From Lasiosphaeria ovina (lineage: Eukaryota; Ascomycota; Sordariomycetes; Sordariales; Lasiosphaeriaceae), in the NCBI GenBank assembly GCA_033439765.1, contig JAULSN010000010.1, positions 744,001 through 808,000 of the forward strand: a stretch of 64,000 bases of DNA, read 5' to 3'. The position numbers were made by a program, and so were the translations under genes. The notes under the pieces are model-generated. The model saw nothing but the letters and a program-made list of their open reading frames with translations, did not search any database and had not been told where the DNA came from. Numbering within the stretch: position 1 is the stretch's first letter; every line of letters begins with the position of its first letter. Positions 40,084 to 50,327 of this stretch are shown one piece after another.

Positions 40084-42093
40084 TCACAGCCGGACACCCC
40101 AGACTCCGCGCCCCGCACTGACGCCTAACCACTCACCATAGTCCTCGCTGGCCAGGTGAGGAACCCAGCCCAGGTTGCCCACCTCGTAGTCGCACTGCCA
40201 GGCAGCCACAGGGCTCCTGGCGCTATCGGCCGGGGTCGCGCCATTGATGGCAGAGGCCTGGTTAAGTAAGTCCCAAATGAGAACCTGGCAGTCGTCGCCG
40301 CCCGACGCAAGTGTGCCGCGCCTGGAGGGGGACCATTCGACGCAGTTCAAAGCCCCACTGTGTCCACGCAGCTCCAACAGCGCCTGGCCTGGCTGCCGAA
40401 CATCTAGTATCCTGACTACGTTTGAGTCTTGGGCAAACGTGGCCAGCAAGTGATGGTCGTGCGGGGATGTTGCTAAGCGCAACAGCGGTGGAGCGTGCGA
40501 CATTGTCTGTTGCGCCAGAGTAGGGCTAATGCGCCCGCCATTGGCATCTAAACACCACAACAGATTAATAACTGCACGCGGCGGTGGTCACGGGCTGGGG
40601 AGTCATCATACCTCGCTCATCCTTGGAGGTGGGCTCGTAGATGATGGTGCTGTGCTCCAGGCTGCGGAGGTCAAACATGCGAACGCTGCCGTCCTGACCA
40701 CAGCTCACGAACAGGTCGACGCTCTGGGCGCAGAATCGCACATCGTATACTTCCTTGTCGTGGGCAATAAGCTGCGTCTTTGCTGTCAAGGAGGGAATGT
40801 CCCAGATCGTGCATGTAGTATCAATACTCGAGGTAATAATCAAGCTTGGGGTGACAGTATTCCAGTCCAGGGAGGTCAGCGGGGCAGTGTGGTCCGGCGT
40901 CTTGGAGTTGGACAGAAGGGCGAGAGGCGTCAGTTTCGTGATGGGCTGGTCTCGGCCGTTCCTTGATGTTATGGAGGAACCAGGTGTGGACATTTGCGGG
41001 TCGGAAGGTAGCGACCACAGACGGAGGTGGTCGCCCGACGTAGCCAAGAGATCTGTCGACTGCTTCTGCTGGGAAGGGGGTTCCCAGAGCAGGCGCGTGA
41101 CAGGGTACGAGTGTGTGGCCTCAGCGATCCTGGTGAAATCCATCGTGTACTTGGGCCCGCCAGGCGTGTAGACGTCGCTCGGCGTGGGGGTCAGTTGGGT
41201 ATCAAGAATTTGTATCTGGAAGCATCACGGCCATTAGCAGTCCGCAGTGACGAGCCAGGGTTGACAATGTCAGACAAAAGGAAAGAAGCACTACGAACAA
41301 AGTTATGACCGTCCTCCAAGTAGCTCCCTATAGCTAGTTTCCCGGCGCCACTCGTCTGGGGAGCCCATTTGCACCAGTCAAAGGCGTAGAGGGCCCAAGG
41401 TGCCATGTAATTGCTGGTGCGGGGCTGGGCGTTTGCCAGCTCGTATGCGGGCGTGCCAGGCAAGCCATCCGACAGATTCGAGTCGGCCCGTGGTCTGATA
41501 TCAGAGAGCCCGAGAGGCGTGTTGGAAAAGTTGCGCTGCGAGCCTCCAGTGTTGTATTTGGACTCGGTGGGCGACATATACTGCGACGCGCCGCCGCTGC
41601 TGGCGCCGGGGGTGGTCGGTGTATAGGGGAGATATCCGGAGCCGCCATCATAGGGAGCCGCGGGACTCGACCGGGAGTAGCTGTGCGAGAGGTTCAGCGC
41701 GTTCGGCTTGGTGGGTGTTTGATATTCTGTCTGCTGGATCGTAGGCAGGGTTGGCGCAGTGTTGGAGGACATGGTGGGCGGACGGGCGCCCAAGCCGCCG
41801 GGCTGCAGGACATTTGGCACGGCGCCAGCGCTCTGGTAGGACTGTAGGGGAGGTTGGTTTGGCGAGGCCTGCTCGAGTTTGATGTGAGGACCGCCAGCGG
41901 ACGAGTAGTCGCGGGGAGACAACTGGCCGCCCTGGTGGGTGTGGCTCATGCCGGGCGACATGTGCAGTTCGTCATTGTGGGAGGCGTAGCTAGCGGTCCG
42001 CCGCTGGGGATGGTACTGCTGCTGCTGTTGTTGTTGTTGTTGTTGTTGTTGCTGCTGCTGCTGCTGCTGTTGCTGCTGCTGTTGTTGATTCAT
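40084..42093 (-). CDS. WD40 protein of the DCAF7/WDR68/TTG1 family with polyglutamine
   Basis: Three exons fit in phase: 42093-41299, 41215-40612 and 40547-40084, giving 620 residues. Residues 3-26 are an unbroken run of 24 Gln (42016-42087). A Ser/Pro/Gly-rich disordered region follows to about 230. The conserved opening of the propeller is APWALYAFDWCKW, followed by LAIGSYLEDGHNF, the usual start of DCAF7. WD repeats follow with ITSSIDTTCTIWD, SCGQDGSVRMFD and SGGDDCQVLIWD, and the end reads GEWLGVSAGRGVW. In animals and plants this family is a scaffold for DYRK kinases, Cullin-4 ligases or MYB/bHLH complexes. The polyglutamine tract is not part of the core family. The start is the first ATG in this frame. 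Confidence 0.92.
42016..42087 (-). repeat. Polyglutamine-coding trinucleotide repeat, 24 codons
   Basis: Seventy-two bases of mixed CAG and CAA codons (CTG/TTG on the plus strand) code for 24 Gln at the N-terminus of the WD40 protein. The CAA block in the middle should lower slippage. Confidence 0.95.
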
Positions 42094-43269
42094 CGTATCG
42101 GCTGCCGAGCGCCTCGAGACGAGGGCAACCTGGGCCGTCGGAGAGGAGTGGGCGATATGTTGTTGATGGCGACAACTCAAGCGATGCAACGCGGACCCCG
42201 CGCAAGGATTGGGCGTATGGGACTTGAGCTTGGGGGCTGAAGAGCAGGGCAGAGGAGGCGGGGCGCGAAGCGCCAATGTTCGATGCCCTGGACTCCTGGC
42301 GCCAAAAATTGGATGCGAGTTGCGGTCTCGAAGGGCAGGGCGGGAGCAGAGCGTCGGGAGCAAGTCCCGGTCGCAGCAAGCAGGAGAATTGCCTGCTGGG
42401 AAGTGAAAAGGATGATGTAGATTCCTAAAAGCTCTAGCGACCAAAGTCGAGTCGATTTTGGCATCAAACGCCAATCACCTCGATACGGCTTGCGCACAGC
42501 GCACTCGGTCCGTCTACCGCGTTGGTTAGTCAGCCAGGCGACGCCGATTAAGGTTGGGCACGGGCAGTTACCTACCAAAGCGAGGTTTCTTGTATCGGTG
42601 CAGCTCTTCTATTTTCCCTACAATTCAGTCGCATGCCTGCCTTTTGATCAATATGGAATGAACCCTGGGTAGGGTCCGATTTGGAGCTGCTTCACAAGAC
42701 CAGAGTAAATTGACCCTTGGTTTACGCAACGGGCAGACCTGAGGTCTCGACCCGGGCGCCAAACGGTTTTGTTGAATATCCTACTTACTAGTATACCTAG
42801 CTCAAGAGCCTAGACACTGGAGGCCCGGATGGAAGCCCATCTTCAATTATTCTTACGAAATCTGACCGTTGCCAAGCTAGCCTAAAACACTGGAGAACTC
42901 AATCGCCGCAAGCAAGTAAAAGCAACCTCACGGGTTGTCGATGCCCAACCGACCGCTTGACAGCTTTGCGCCGCACCCCATCCATCCATCCATAGGTATC
43001 GTCTGAGCTGCTTGCTACCATGCCATGATCTGCGAGACAACATGATCCAGGCTGCACGTCATTTTTGTGTGTAGAGACAAACGGTGCCCAACTGCCCCAA
43101 ACCATATCTAACCCAGTTGTTCCCGTCCCTTCATTGTCGGCCAACAGCATTATTTTTGGAACCACCTCGCATTACACGAGAAACAAACAAGCCCCCTTTC
43201 TACATTTTTACCTGTGCAGGTAAGGTACCTTAGGGGCTATCCTTATCTAGCTCTGGCCCGTCCGTCACC
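42094..43269. promoter_or_regulatory. Divergent promoter region, WD40 / PPAT
   Basis: This 1.18-kb interval lies between two outward-reading housekeeping genes. The WD40 frame stays open upstream of its ATG for about 380 bases without another ATG. No other gene is convincing. Confidence 0.5.
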
Positions 43270-44484
43270 ATGAAGCAGCGGGACGAACTCCCCTCGCTCC
43301 TGCTTCTCCCCTTCCCGCCGGACCCCTCAGACCGCCACTTGCTCGGTGCGGCGTACCGGCCCTCGCTCGTAGCTGCGCTCTCGAGGCTGAAGAGCCCGAC
43401 GGCCGCTGCAAGGCTCACGGTTGCCGTGCCCTGTCCCATCTTGCACGGCCCCTATCTTCGCTCCAAGACGCTGTCGTGGCCCCATGCCCAAGCCCTGGTC
43501 GCCGGCATCTACGCCATCGTCGCCGTCGTGTGCTCGCAGTTGTCCATCGCAACCGAGGTCAACGGCGGGCCCGGCTCTGTCGACACCACAGTTGTCCTGA
43601 TCGACCACGGCCGCAACAAGCGCTTCTCGTCCGACTTCCGCCCCAGCATCGAGCCCAACAACACGGTCGTCGTGGACCTTGCCACCTTCGCGTCTGCTTA
43701 CCACCCTTGGAACCTCATCTTCCATGTCAGCAACGAGCTCGGGACCCAGCTGCACCAGGCCTATCTCAGGTTTGCCGAGGGCAAGCAGACCCTTCTCCAG
43801 GAGCAGCTTGTCCCGGTAGAAGGCGGCCTGACCATGAACGTCGCCCAGCCGGGCCCTTCTGCGCCGCCTCCGCAAACCACAGGCCGTGCCACCGTCTGCC
43901 TGGGCGGGACCTTTGACTACCTGCACCCAGGGCACAAGCTGCTCCTGACGGCCGGCGCCCTGCTGCTTCAGGTGCCCAGGAAGGACTCGCGCGAGTCTTG
44001 TCGCTACATCATTGGCATCACTGGCGACGAGCTGCTCAAGAACAAGAAGTACGCCGAGTACGTGCAGTCCTGGGACGAGCGGGCCCGGAACGTAATATCG
44101 TTCCTCTCGCAGATTCTACAGCTCTCGGACCGCGGGTGGAAGGACGCCGCGCCGGTCGAAGAGAAGGACGGCGACTTCCAAGCCTCGTTCCGCAACGGCA
44201 CCATCCGCGTGCAGTGCGTCCGCATACAGGACCCCTTCGGTCCCACCATCACAGAAGAGGACATCGATGCGCTGGTGGTGTCTGGCGAGACGAGGTCGGG
44301 CGGGCGCGCTGTCAACGACCGCCGCACCGAGCAGGGGTGGCGCGCTCTGGAAGTTTTTGAGGTCGACGTCCTCGACGCAGAGGAGGTGTCGGACGAAGCT
44401 ACCAAGACGGAGAGCTTCGCTTCAAAGATCAGCAGCTCGGCGATCCGACAGCAGCGGGCGCAGGCAAATCTCCAAGCAAAATAA
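43270..44484 (+). CDS. CAB4: Phosphopantetheine adenylyltransferase
   Basis: A single exon of 404 residues. The C-terminal half is the nucleotidyltransferase: GGTFDYLHPGHK near 214-225 carries the HxGH motif, ITGDELLKNKK follows, and the end has SGETRSGGRAVNDRR and SKISSSAIR. It makes dephospho-CoA from 4'-phosphopantetheine and ATP, the fourth step of CoA synthesis (Cab4 in yeast). Unlike the mammalian enzyme there is no dephospho-CoA kinase domain. The ~200-residue N-terminal part (with ATVEV-free, Leu-rich text) is typical of the fungal form and of unclear role. Confidence 0.9.
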   Translation: MKQRDELPSLLLLPFPPDPSDRHLLGAAYRPSLVAALSRLKSPTAAARLTVAVPCPILHGPYLRSKTLSWPHAQALVAGIYAIVAVVCSQLSIATEVNGGPGSVDTTVVLIDHGRNKRFSSDFRPSIEPNNTVVVDLATFASAYHPWNLIFHVSNELGTQLHQAYLRFAEGKQTLLQEQLVPVEGGLTMNVAQPGPSAPPPQTTGRATVCLGGTFDYLHPGHKLLLTAGALLLQVPRKDSRESCRYIIGITGDELLKNKKYAEYVQSWDERARNVISFLSQILQLSDRGWKDAAPVEEKDGDFQASFRNGTIRVQCVRIQDPFGPTITEEDIDALVVSGETRSGGRAVNDRRTEQGWRALEVFEVDVLDAEEVSDEATKTESFASKISSSAIRQQRAQANLQAK

Positions 44485-44780
44485 CGAGGTTAGACGAACC
44501 CGGTAATTGTGGGCATGACTTGTACTATTTCAGAATTGCATTTATGGAAGCAGACAGAAATCTTCAATTTTTTTACAAAGCCACCGCCCGTCAGAGTCTA
44601 CCGGCTGTCATCTCCGAAGTCACAGGTGTGTCTACTTGAAAGACGGAGAGTCTGTCTTATCCCCCGGGTATTGGCAACGAAAAATGCAACTTGACCAAGC
44701 AAAAGAATAACCCTTCACCTCCCTCCCTTCACTGCTCTCCCATCACCACCTGTAAATCTCCCAACCATTCTCCCAGCTGC

Positions 44781-45463
44781 TCAAGGACCCAGCCCCTTGC
44801 GCGCGGGGATGTAGCGGATGTCGACCCAGAACAGGCCCATGGGAAAGTTGGTCTCGGGCGATAGGTCCTTGTCCATCTTGATGCCCACGCACACGTCGTC
44901 CGACGGGCACACGACGCTGCGCACAATGTCGGCGAACCCGTACGGCGCCAGGTCGCCAATGTCGGCGAACACGCGCTGGTTCAGGTACCCGATGTTCTGG
45001 CTGTACAGCGAGGTTTGGGGCGTTTTGGGGCACGGCGCCCTGCAGAAGGTAAGCCACAGTTCCGAGATCTTACTATGGGCGTGTCACGGCATTCTTTTTC
45101 TTTTTGTTTTCTGGGGGGGGGGGGCTTTACCGATAGAGAATGCAGCACTTGGATCCCAAGCCCTTTTTAACGGACTTGACTTTGATCGCGGCGGGTAGGC
45201 TAACTGTTGTCTCGTTGTTTTAGCATCGTGCCATTTGTCTTTTTTTCCCCCAAGCTTGGCTCGTTCGGCCCCGGCAGACACATACTACACTCTCCTTCCT
45301 TCAGATCGGAGGCCTTGATCGAGCAGTTGTTCCCGTCAAAGGCCGGCTCGGAGAACAGCGAGATTCCGATATCGCCAACGGGCACATTAGCTACGGCGGC
45401 ATCGAGACAGCTCGCCGTGGCGAGGAGCAGCAGAACGCTTGCTAGGGTGGATTTACCAAACAT
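44781..45463 (-). CDS. Small secreted cysteine-containing protein
   Basis: Three exons join only in one phase set: 45463-45286, 45203-45131 and 45039-44781, giving 169 residues. Residues 1-25 are a signal peptide (LASVLLLLATASCLDAA). The middle exon encodes SLPAAIKVKSVKKGLGSKCC, and the last exon a domain with YLNQRVFADIGDL, VVCPSDDVCVGIKMD and GLFWVDIRYIPA. About eight Cys are in the mature part (NCSIK, GEC, SKCCILY, APCP, VCPSDDVC), all able to pair. No known domain is recognised. Size and Cys content are effector-like. Intron 2 holds a G12 run (45113-45124). The middle exon is short and would be missed by simple ORF calling. Confidence 0.8.
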
Positions 45464-46194
45464 GGTGACTGGAGACAGACGGATCTTGGTATGTTTGAGG
45501 AGCCAAAGAGGGGAGGAAAAAGAAACGGGACAATATCAGCGGGCACAGGCCGGGGTAGTACACGATGGATAAGGACACCTCACCCCTTTCTCTTTCTTTG
45601 CAAAGTCAGTTTGGAGGTATCGATATACTCAGGGATCCTCTATTTTAGTTTTCGTGATGCGGCCAAGGTCCCTCGAACGTGATCTGAAATAGAGTTGGAA
45701 CTGAAGCGGCTATGCCGCTGCCTGACGTTCAACGACGGTACCGGTACGGATACCTCTGGATGATTCCTGCCTTAGCCGGGCTTGCCGGGTCATACGACGT
45801 TGTCCCCACACTGGATTCAAGTGACAGATCTGAAAGCTGCTGGGGGAAAGTATAGGTGTTCACGGTCAACCTAAGTTCCGATCCACCGCGTATGTCAACC
45901 TTGAGTCAAACGGTGGCTTTGGAGTGTGAAGTCATGCGACTGGCAGAGACTCGCACCCGAACCTTGGCCAACAAGGTCTAAACCCATCCTCTTTTACCGT
46001 GTTAGAAAGGGTACATGCCCCATATACGTACGACAGGGAAGACATATCTAATTATCTACCAAGGCAGTTTCCAGCGCAGGCCCTTTGTGAAGAATTCACT
46101 TCAGAAAAAAAGAAGGCCAACCCCTTTTACTTCTGTATCTCCTTCCACCAGACAAACACAATAACACCAAACCAAGTCCTTCACCACCGTCACC
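45464..46194. promoter_or_regulatory. Divergent promoter region of two secreted-protein genes
   Basis: The 44.8-kb and 46.2-kb secreted-protein genes read outward from this 731-base interval. It may co-regulate them, though no site is identified. Confidence 0.45.
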
Positions 46195-46719
46195 ATGATC
46201 GGCCTCATCAGCAGCATGTTCACGGCACTAGTCAGCCTCTCCCTGCTCGCCCTGGCCGCAGCCGCACCAAAAGCAGAAGCCGAAGCAAGAGCCGTCGCCG
46301 CCACGGCGGCAGCAGCAGCAGCCTGGACGCCGCTGGGAGCGATCCCGACCGACTTCAGCCCGAGCAATCACCACCGGCCGGGGTGGAACATCCCGACGGC
46401 TCTGCCCCTGGCGTACGAGTTCCAGTCCAGCCAGCTCCCACACGTCTTCAGCTGGTACTCGCTGGACCGGGTCGAGTTCAACACGTTTGCCGTCGCCGTG
46501 CCGACCCAGGCCGCTGCCGCCGCCGCAAGCGAAGAAGAGCGCATAATGGCGCATGGCGACATTCTCCTTCTGCCGGCCGCGCCGCCGGTACCGCTTCCGG
46601 CGAGACATTTCAGGGCTGCCGCCGTGTACGAGAACGCGCCGCGCCCGATCCCGACTACTCTTGCGACCCCCGTCCGCGACAAGTCTGGTTTAGACACATA
46701 CTCGCACCCCGGCTCCTGA
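46195..46719 (+). CDS. Predicted small secreted protein, Ala-rich
   Basis: A single open frame of 174 residues with a clear signal peptide (MFTALVSLSLLALAAAAP) and ATG context CACCATGATC. The mature part starts with an Ala/Glu-rich stretch (KAEAEARAVAATAAAAAAW), then WNIPTALPLAYEFQSS and FSWYSLDRVEFNTFAVAV. It has no Cys after the signal peptide and no known domain. It could be a real secreted protein or a chance GC-rich frame; the signal peptide, start context and position among secreted-protein genes favour the first. Confidence 0.6.
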   Translation: MIGLISSMFTALVSLSLLALAAAAPKAEAEARAVAATAAAAAAWTPLGAIPTDFSPSNHHRPGWNIPTALPLAYEFQSSQLPHVFSWYSLDRVEFNTFAVAVPTQAAAAAASEEERIMAHGDILLLPAAPPVPLPARHFRAAAVYENAPRPIPTTLATPVRDKSGLDTYSHPGS

Positions 46720-47862
46720 TCGGTCTGAAGCAGAGAGCTAGATTGGCGGGTTTGGTGTGCTCGTTTTGCGTCTCTCTCCTATTTTACTTGGGAAACTTGG
46801 GCAGGGGTAGATATGGGGCAGAGATATAAATTGATCATGCTCTGATGGGAATTTGGCCTACTGACTTGAGTGGAAGAGTCTGCTGTCTAGCATATTGAGT
46901 TTGTGGAGGGACTATTTCAGTATAATTCAGGTAACCTTCTCTGTCGAAACTGAAGCAATTCAAGCCGTTTTTCTCTTCCACATCTTTAGTAATTACCGTG
47001 GATGTCTTGCCTTGCTAACCCCGTTATAGCCACTTCTCATGTTACGATAAGACACCAAGTGCTAAAATCTAGGCCATTGCCTGTGGAAAGATCTTTTTCT
47101 TCTTCTTTTTGCTATGAGTGAATGTGGTGGGAACGGCAATTAACAGAAGCGCCTTGGGAAACGACCTACGGGTTCATTTACACAGCCATTTCCCGCAAAC
47201 CAAGGTGTCTAAGTCAGGTACCCAAGGTAGGACTGCCGGATCTGGTGGTTTGGGTACCTGGGTACCATATCAAGGCCCGTGAAAACCAACTCGTCACAAC
47301 GAGGTACACAGACAGTTCCGGGAATGTTGCTTCTGTCTTCCAGTGACATGTGTTGTCGCGAGACAAGAAAAAGCCAAATCCGAAAACTATCATATCAAGA
47401 CTACCGAGTTTAGACTTGCCGTTAACCTTCGGACACCCTTTTCTAGACGGTAGGCTAGAGTTTAGAGTATAAGAAAGCAATCCCCGAAAGAGATTTCACT
47501 GTCAGAATGTACCACCGTTTAAGCTCGGCGGCAGATCAGAAGACGGCAGAAGCGGTTCGCAAGCTGCAACATTTCCCGTTGGAGACTGGTTCTGGACCTC
47601 GGCCGTGGTTCCATGTATTTCAGAAGTCCAGGATAGTTGGTCGACTGTTAACCGTGGCCAGGAGAAGGGTACTTGCTGAGCCTTAATCGTGATTGCAACG
47701 TGTCTGCCCAGGGTAATCACAGTACCTGCCTAGAGAGATAGTCGTGTGCTCGAGGCCGGCGGTGGGGCGTGCAAAATATAAAGCCGGCTCTTTTCCGCCG
47801 TTCCCGTGTTTTCTCTTTTCTCCCTCTTTTCTCCTGGAGCATACTCGATACCGTTGTTAGCA
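46720..47862. other. Gene-free interval
   Basis: This is 1.14 kb of AT-richer sequence upstream of the next secreted-protein gene. Short frames on either strand have no recognisable content. Confidence 0.55.
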
Positions 47863-49663
47863 ATGGTTCGCACTACGAGCTTAACTGCTAGACCCATGAT
47901 AGCTATGTCAAGGGCTGCGACGGTTTTGTGGACCGTCGCCAATGCATTCCAGATGGCCAACGGCGCCTCTGTCCCCCGCGGCGTAGCCGCCTCCGAAAAT
48001 ATATGTATCGACATGGACAATGCGAACCCCCCGGCCTTGCGATTTGGATACCCGACGGTATAGTCCTCCTTTCCCTCATACCCCGTCCCTCCCCCTTGTT
48101 GTCCTAGACGCCGCCTGCTCACTCGCTCCTTAACTACGACGACAATAGTGGAGAACATCGGACAACCCAAACTGCCGGCCCCCGTTGGAGCTCGGTGGTG
48201 ACGGAGAGTGCTTCCAGCACCTTCGGCCCGACAACAACTGCACCGCGTTCTGCCAGCTCAGTAACACGGTGCGCCAGTTTCTCGGCCCCTTCCTTAGCCC
48301 TGCAAGGCTAACATGAGTAACGCTGGCATGTCTATAGTGGTTCTATGGTGCACCTATCGATACAATGGACGGCAGGTACTGTGAGAGGGGAGAAGAGTGC
48401 GGGCGAACCGTCTCGGTAGGTGTTACGGATGGCAAGACGATAACTACCGACGTCGGCGAAAGCTATACGGCGACGAACGCCACATCAGATAGTCGAACGT
48501 ACACGACAACTTTGGGCATCTCATTTGATATGCCTCCCGGTATGGGTGGAATCAAAATTCCTCTCCCAGAGGGTTCAGATCTCACGGGATTGGGAGTTCC
48601 AAAGGTTGGCGTAACGTATAGCAAGGCATATGCGAAAGCCCTTAGCTGGACGCAAACCGTCGCTAGGGGGCATACGTTTAGCATCTCCAATTCCACTTCG
48701 TACAGTCTCAATATTGGCGAATCAGATAGCCTATCGAGGCCTAGCTGGTCACAGGGCTACTGCGGGAGCTGGTTTGCCGTGCCAGTAATAGGCTTGTGAG
48801 TCCATCCCTTTACTCCCCTCCCCTGGCTGGCTCCCTCCGGAGAGAATTCCCGGGCGGGGTCCCTCAAGTCGTTTGTCTACTCCAAACTCTTTCTGACGGG
48901 TGCTGGTGGATGCGTGGTTTAGGACCTGTGGCCGGGGTGCGCGTGGCGATCTGGTGCCTAGCGATCGGAGGGGTGGCTCACAGTGCCTCCTGAATCCCGA
49001 GGACTCGGCCTTCTCGCACTGCTTCAACTACACGTTCACGGACAACCGGCTGCCGGGCCAGACCAAGCACAAGACCGTCTTCGTGCTGCGCGACTGCGAC
49101 CAGGGCTTCATCCTGCCGGGCGAGTGGCAGCACCCCGTGTTTGCGTACAGCTTCTTGCCCCAGACCCTCGTCACGGACCACATCCTCCGCTACGGCTGGA
49201 AGGAGTTCCCCGACACGCGCAACAAGCCCCAAGACGACGAGTGGGTACACCAGAAGCACCTCATGAGCTTCACCAAGACCCTCGGCCCGGTCGACCACAC
49301 CGTCGAGCTCTGCGGCAGGGGCAAGTACTGCTCCCGGCACAAGCTGACGCCCGGGAACTGCTGTAAGCTTTCCCCCCTCGAAAATTCACATCCTCCCTGA
49401 GTCTTAACGCTTCGCTTGAAACAGACAACATTCCGCGAGGCTACGCCGGTACCAGGTCGTCATACATCGTATCGGCCAAGACGACGCCCGGCAACTGCTG
49501 CGTGCTGTTCAGCAGGCAAGAATGCCACGGCGTGGCGCAGGTCGTCAAGGGCGACATCCCCGACTTCTTCGCCGTGGGCTACGAAGGCCAGGCGCACAGC
49601 GTCGTATGCAATGTCGAGGAGTACTGCAACCCGAACATCATCGACAGCCTGACGCTGTCCTAA
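47863..49663 (+). CDS. Large secreted cysteine-rich protein, function unknown
   Basis: Five exons join in phase: 47863-48057, 48149-48268, 48338-48795, 48923-49362 and 49425-49663, giving 483 residues. The N-terminus ends in a hydrophobic stretch and ANGASVP, a likely signal peptide, preceded by a long basic lead; Met11 or Met14 could be the start. Exon 2 has four Cys (NCRPP, GECFQ, NNCTAFC). The middle ~130 residues, between GEECGR and YCGSW, have no Cys. They alternate Ser/Thr with hydrophobics (SYTATNATSDSRTYTTTLG and later FSISNSTSYSLNIGES) around a Gly/Pro-rich loop, which suggests long beta strands. The C-terminal half has a dozen Cys with two TPGNC motifs. The beta-rich middle is reminiscent of aerolysin-type pore-forming proteins, but I cannot name a family. 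Host-interaction, lectin or pore-forming roles are all open. Confidence 0.8.
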
Positions 49664-50327
49664 GTTTGGTTTGCTTGTTGTTTTTGATGGTTTGGTTTGG
49701 GTAGGAGGTTGGATTTCCTTTGCGGTCGTTCATATCTCTTTTTGTGTGCAGGGACAAAACCCGATTCCCTTGCCTGCGTCCCATGCCGTTGTGAGTCCGA
49801 GACAGGGGACTATATGTAATGACTGGGTCGCCCTTATTCCTGGTTTCGATCCTTTCTTCTTTGTCGTTGGAGTCTCTTGGAACGCGTTTGGTGGGCTTGC
49901 TAAAAAGTCCAATCGACAACTTTGCGAATCAGAACTCTGTTATCCGGGATTCTTTTACCGTCCTCTTTGTGCTGCTTCATTTGCCTATTGAAGCAAAGTT
50001 GACAGGCATGAGAACGAACACCTTTGGTGCTTCCGAATGTGGAGGCACGTTATATCGAATCTGAAAACAATACTTTTAAGCCACGAAGAGCAAATGATTT
50101 GTGTCCAGGAGAAAACCGGGAGAAATATATCACGTGCCGAACTTGACACCATCTTGGTTCACCTCTGCTAGATACATTAGCTGTGTAGCTCCCTTATTAT
50201 AAGTCCAGGGAGGCAACGAGGGTAAATATGGACACATACGAGGCAAAAAGCCGAGAGGAGAAGTAAGAAAGAAAAGGTGAATAAGCGCATCTGCTTCATT
50301 GGCATGGCCAACTGAGTAGCTAGCATT
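49664..50327. other. Intergenic region between convergent genes
   Basis: The secreted-protein gene and the amidohydrolase gene end toward each other here. No gene, RNA or repeat recognised. Confidence 0.6.

Noticed and set aside
42094..42474. Upstream extension of the WD40 protein frame
   Set aside because: There is no ATG in it; the first ATG in frame is directly before the polyglutamine tract.
45945..46012. Possible tRNA on the minus strand (hairpin ACCTT..AAGGT with TTGG loop and a T-loop-like stretch)
   Set aside because: There is no proper D arm or acceptor stem, position 37 would be C, and the T loop lacks TTCGA. It may be a relic at most.
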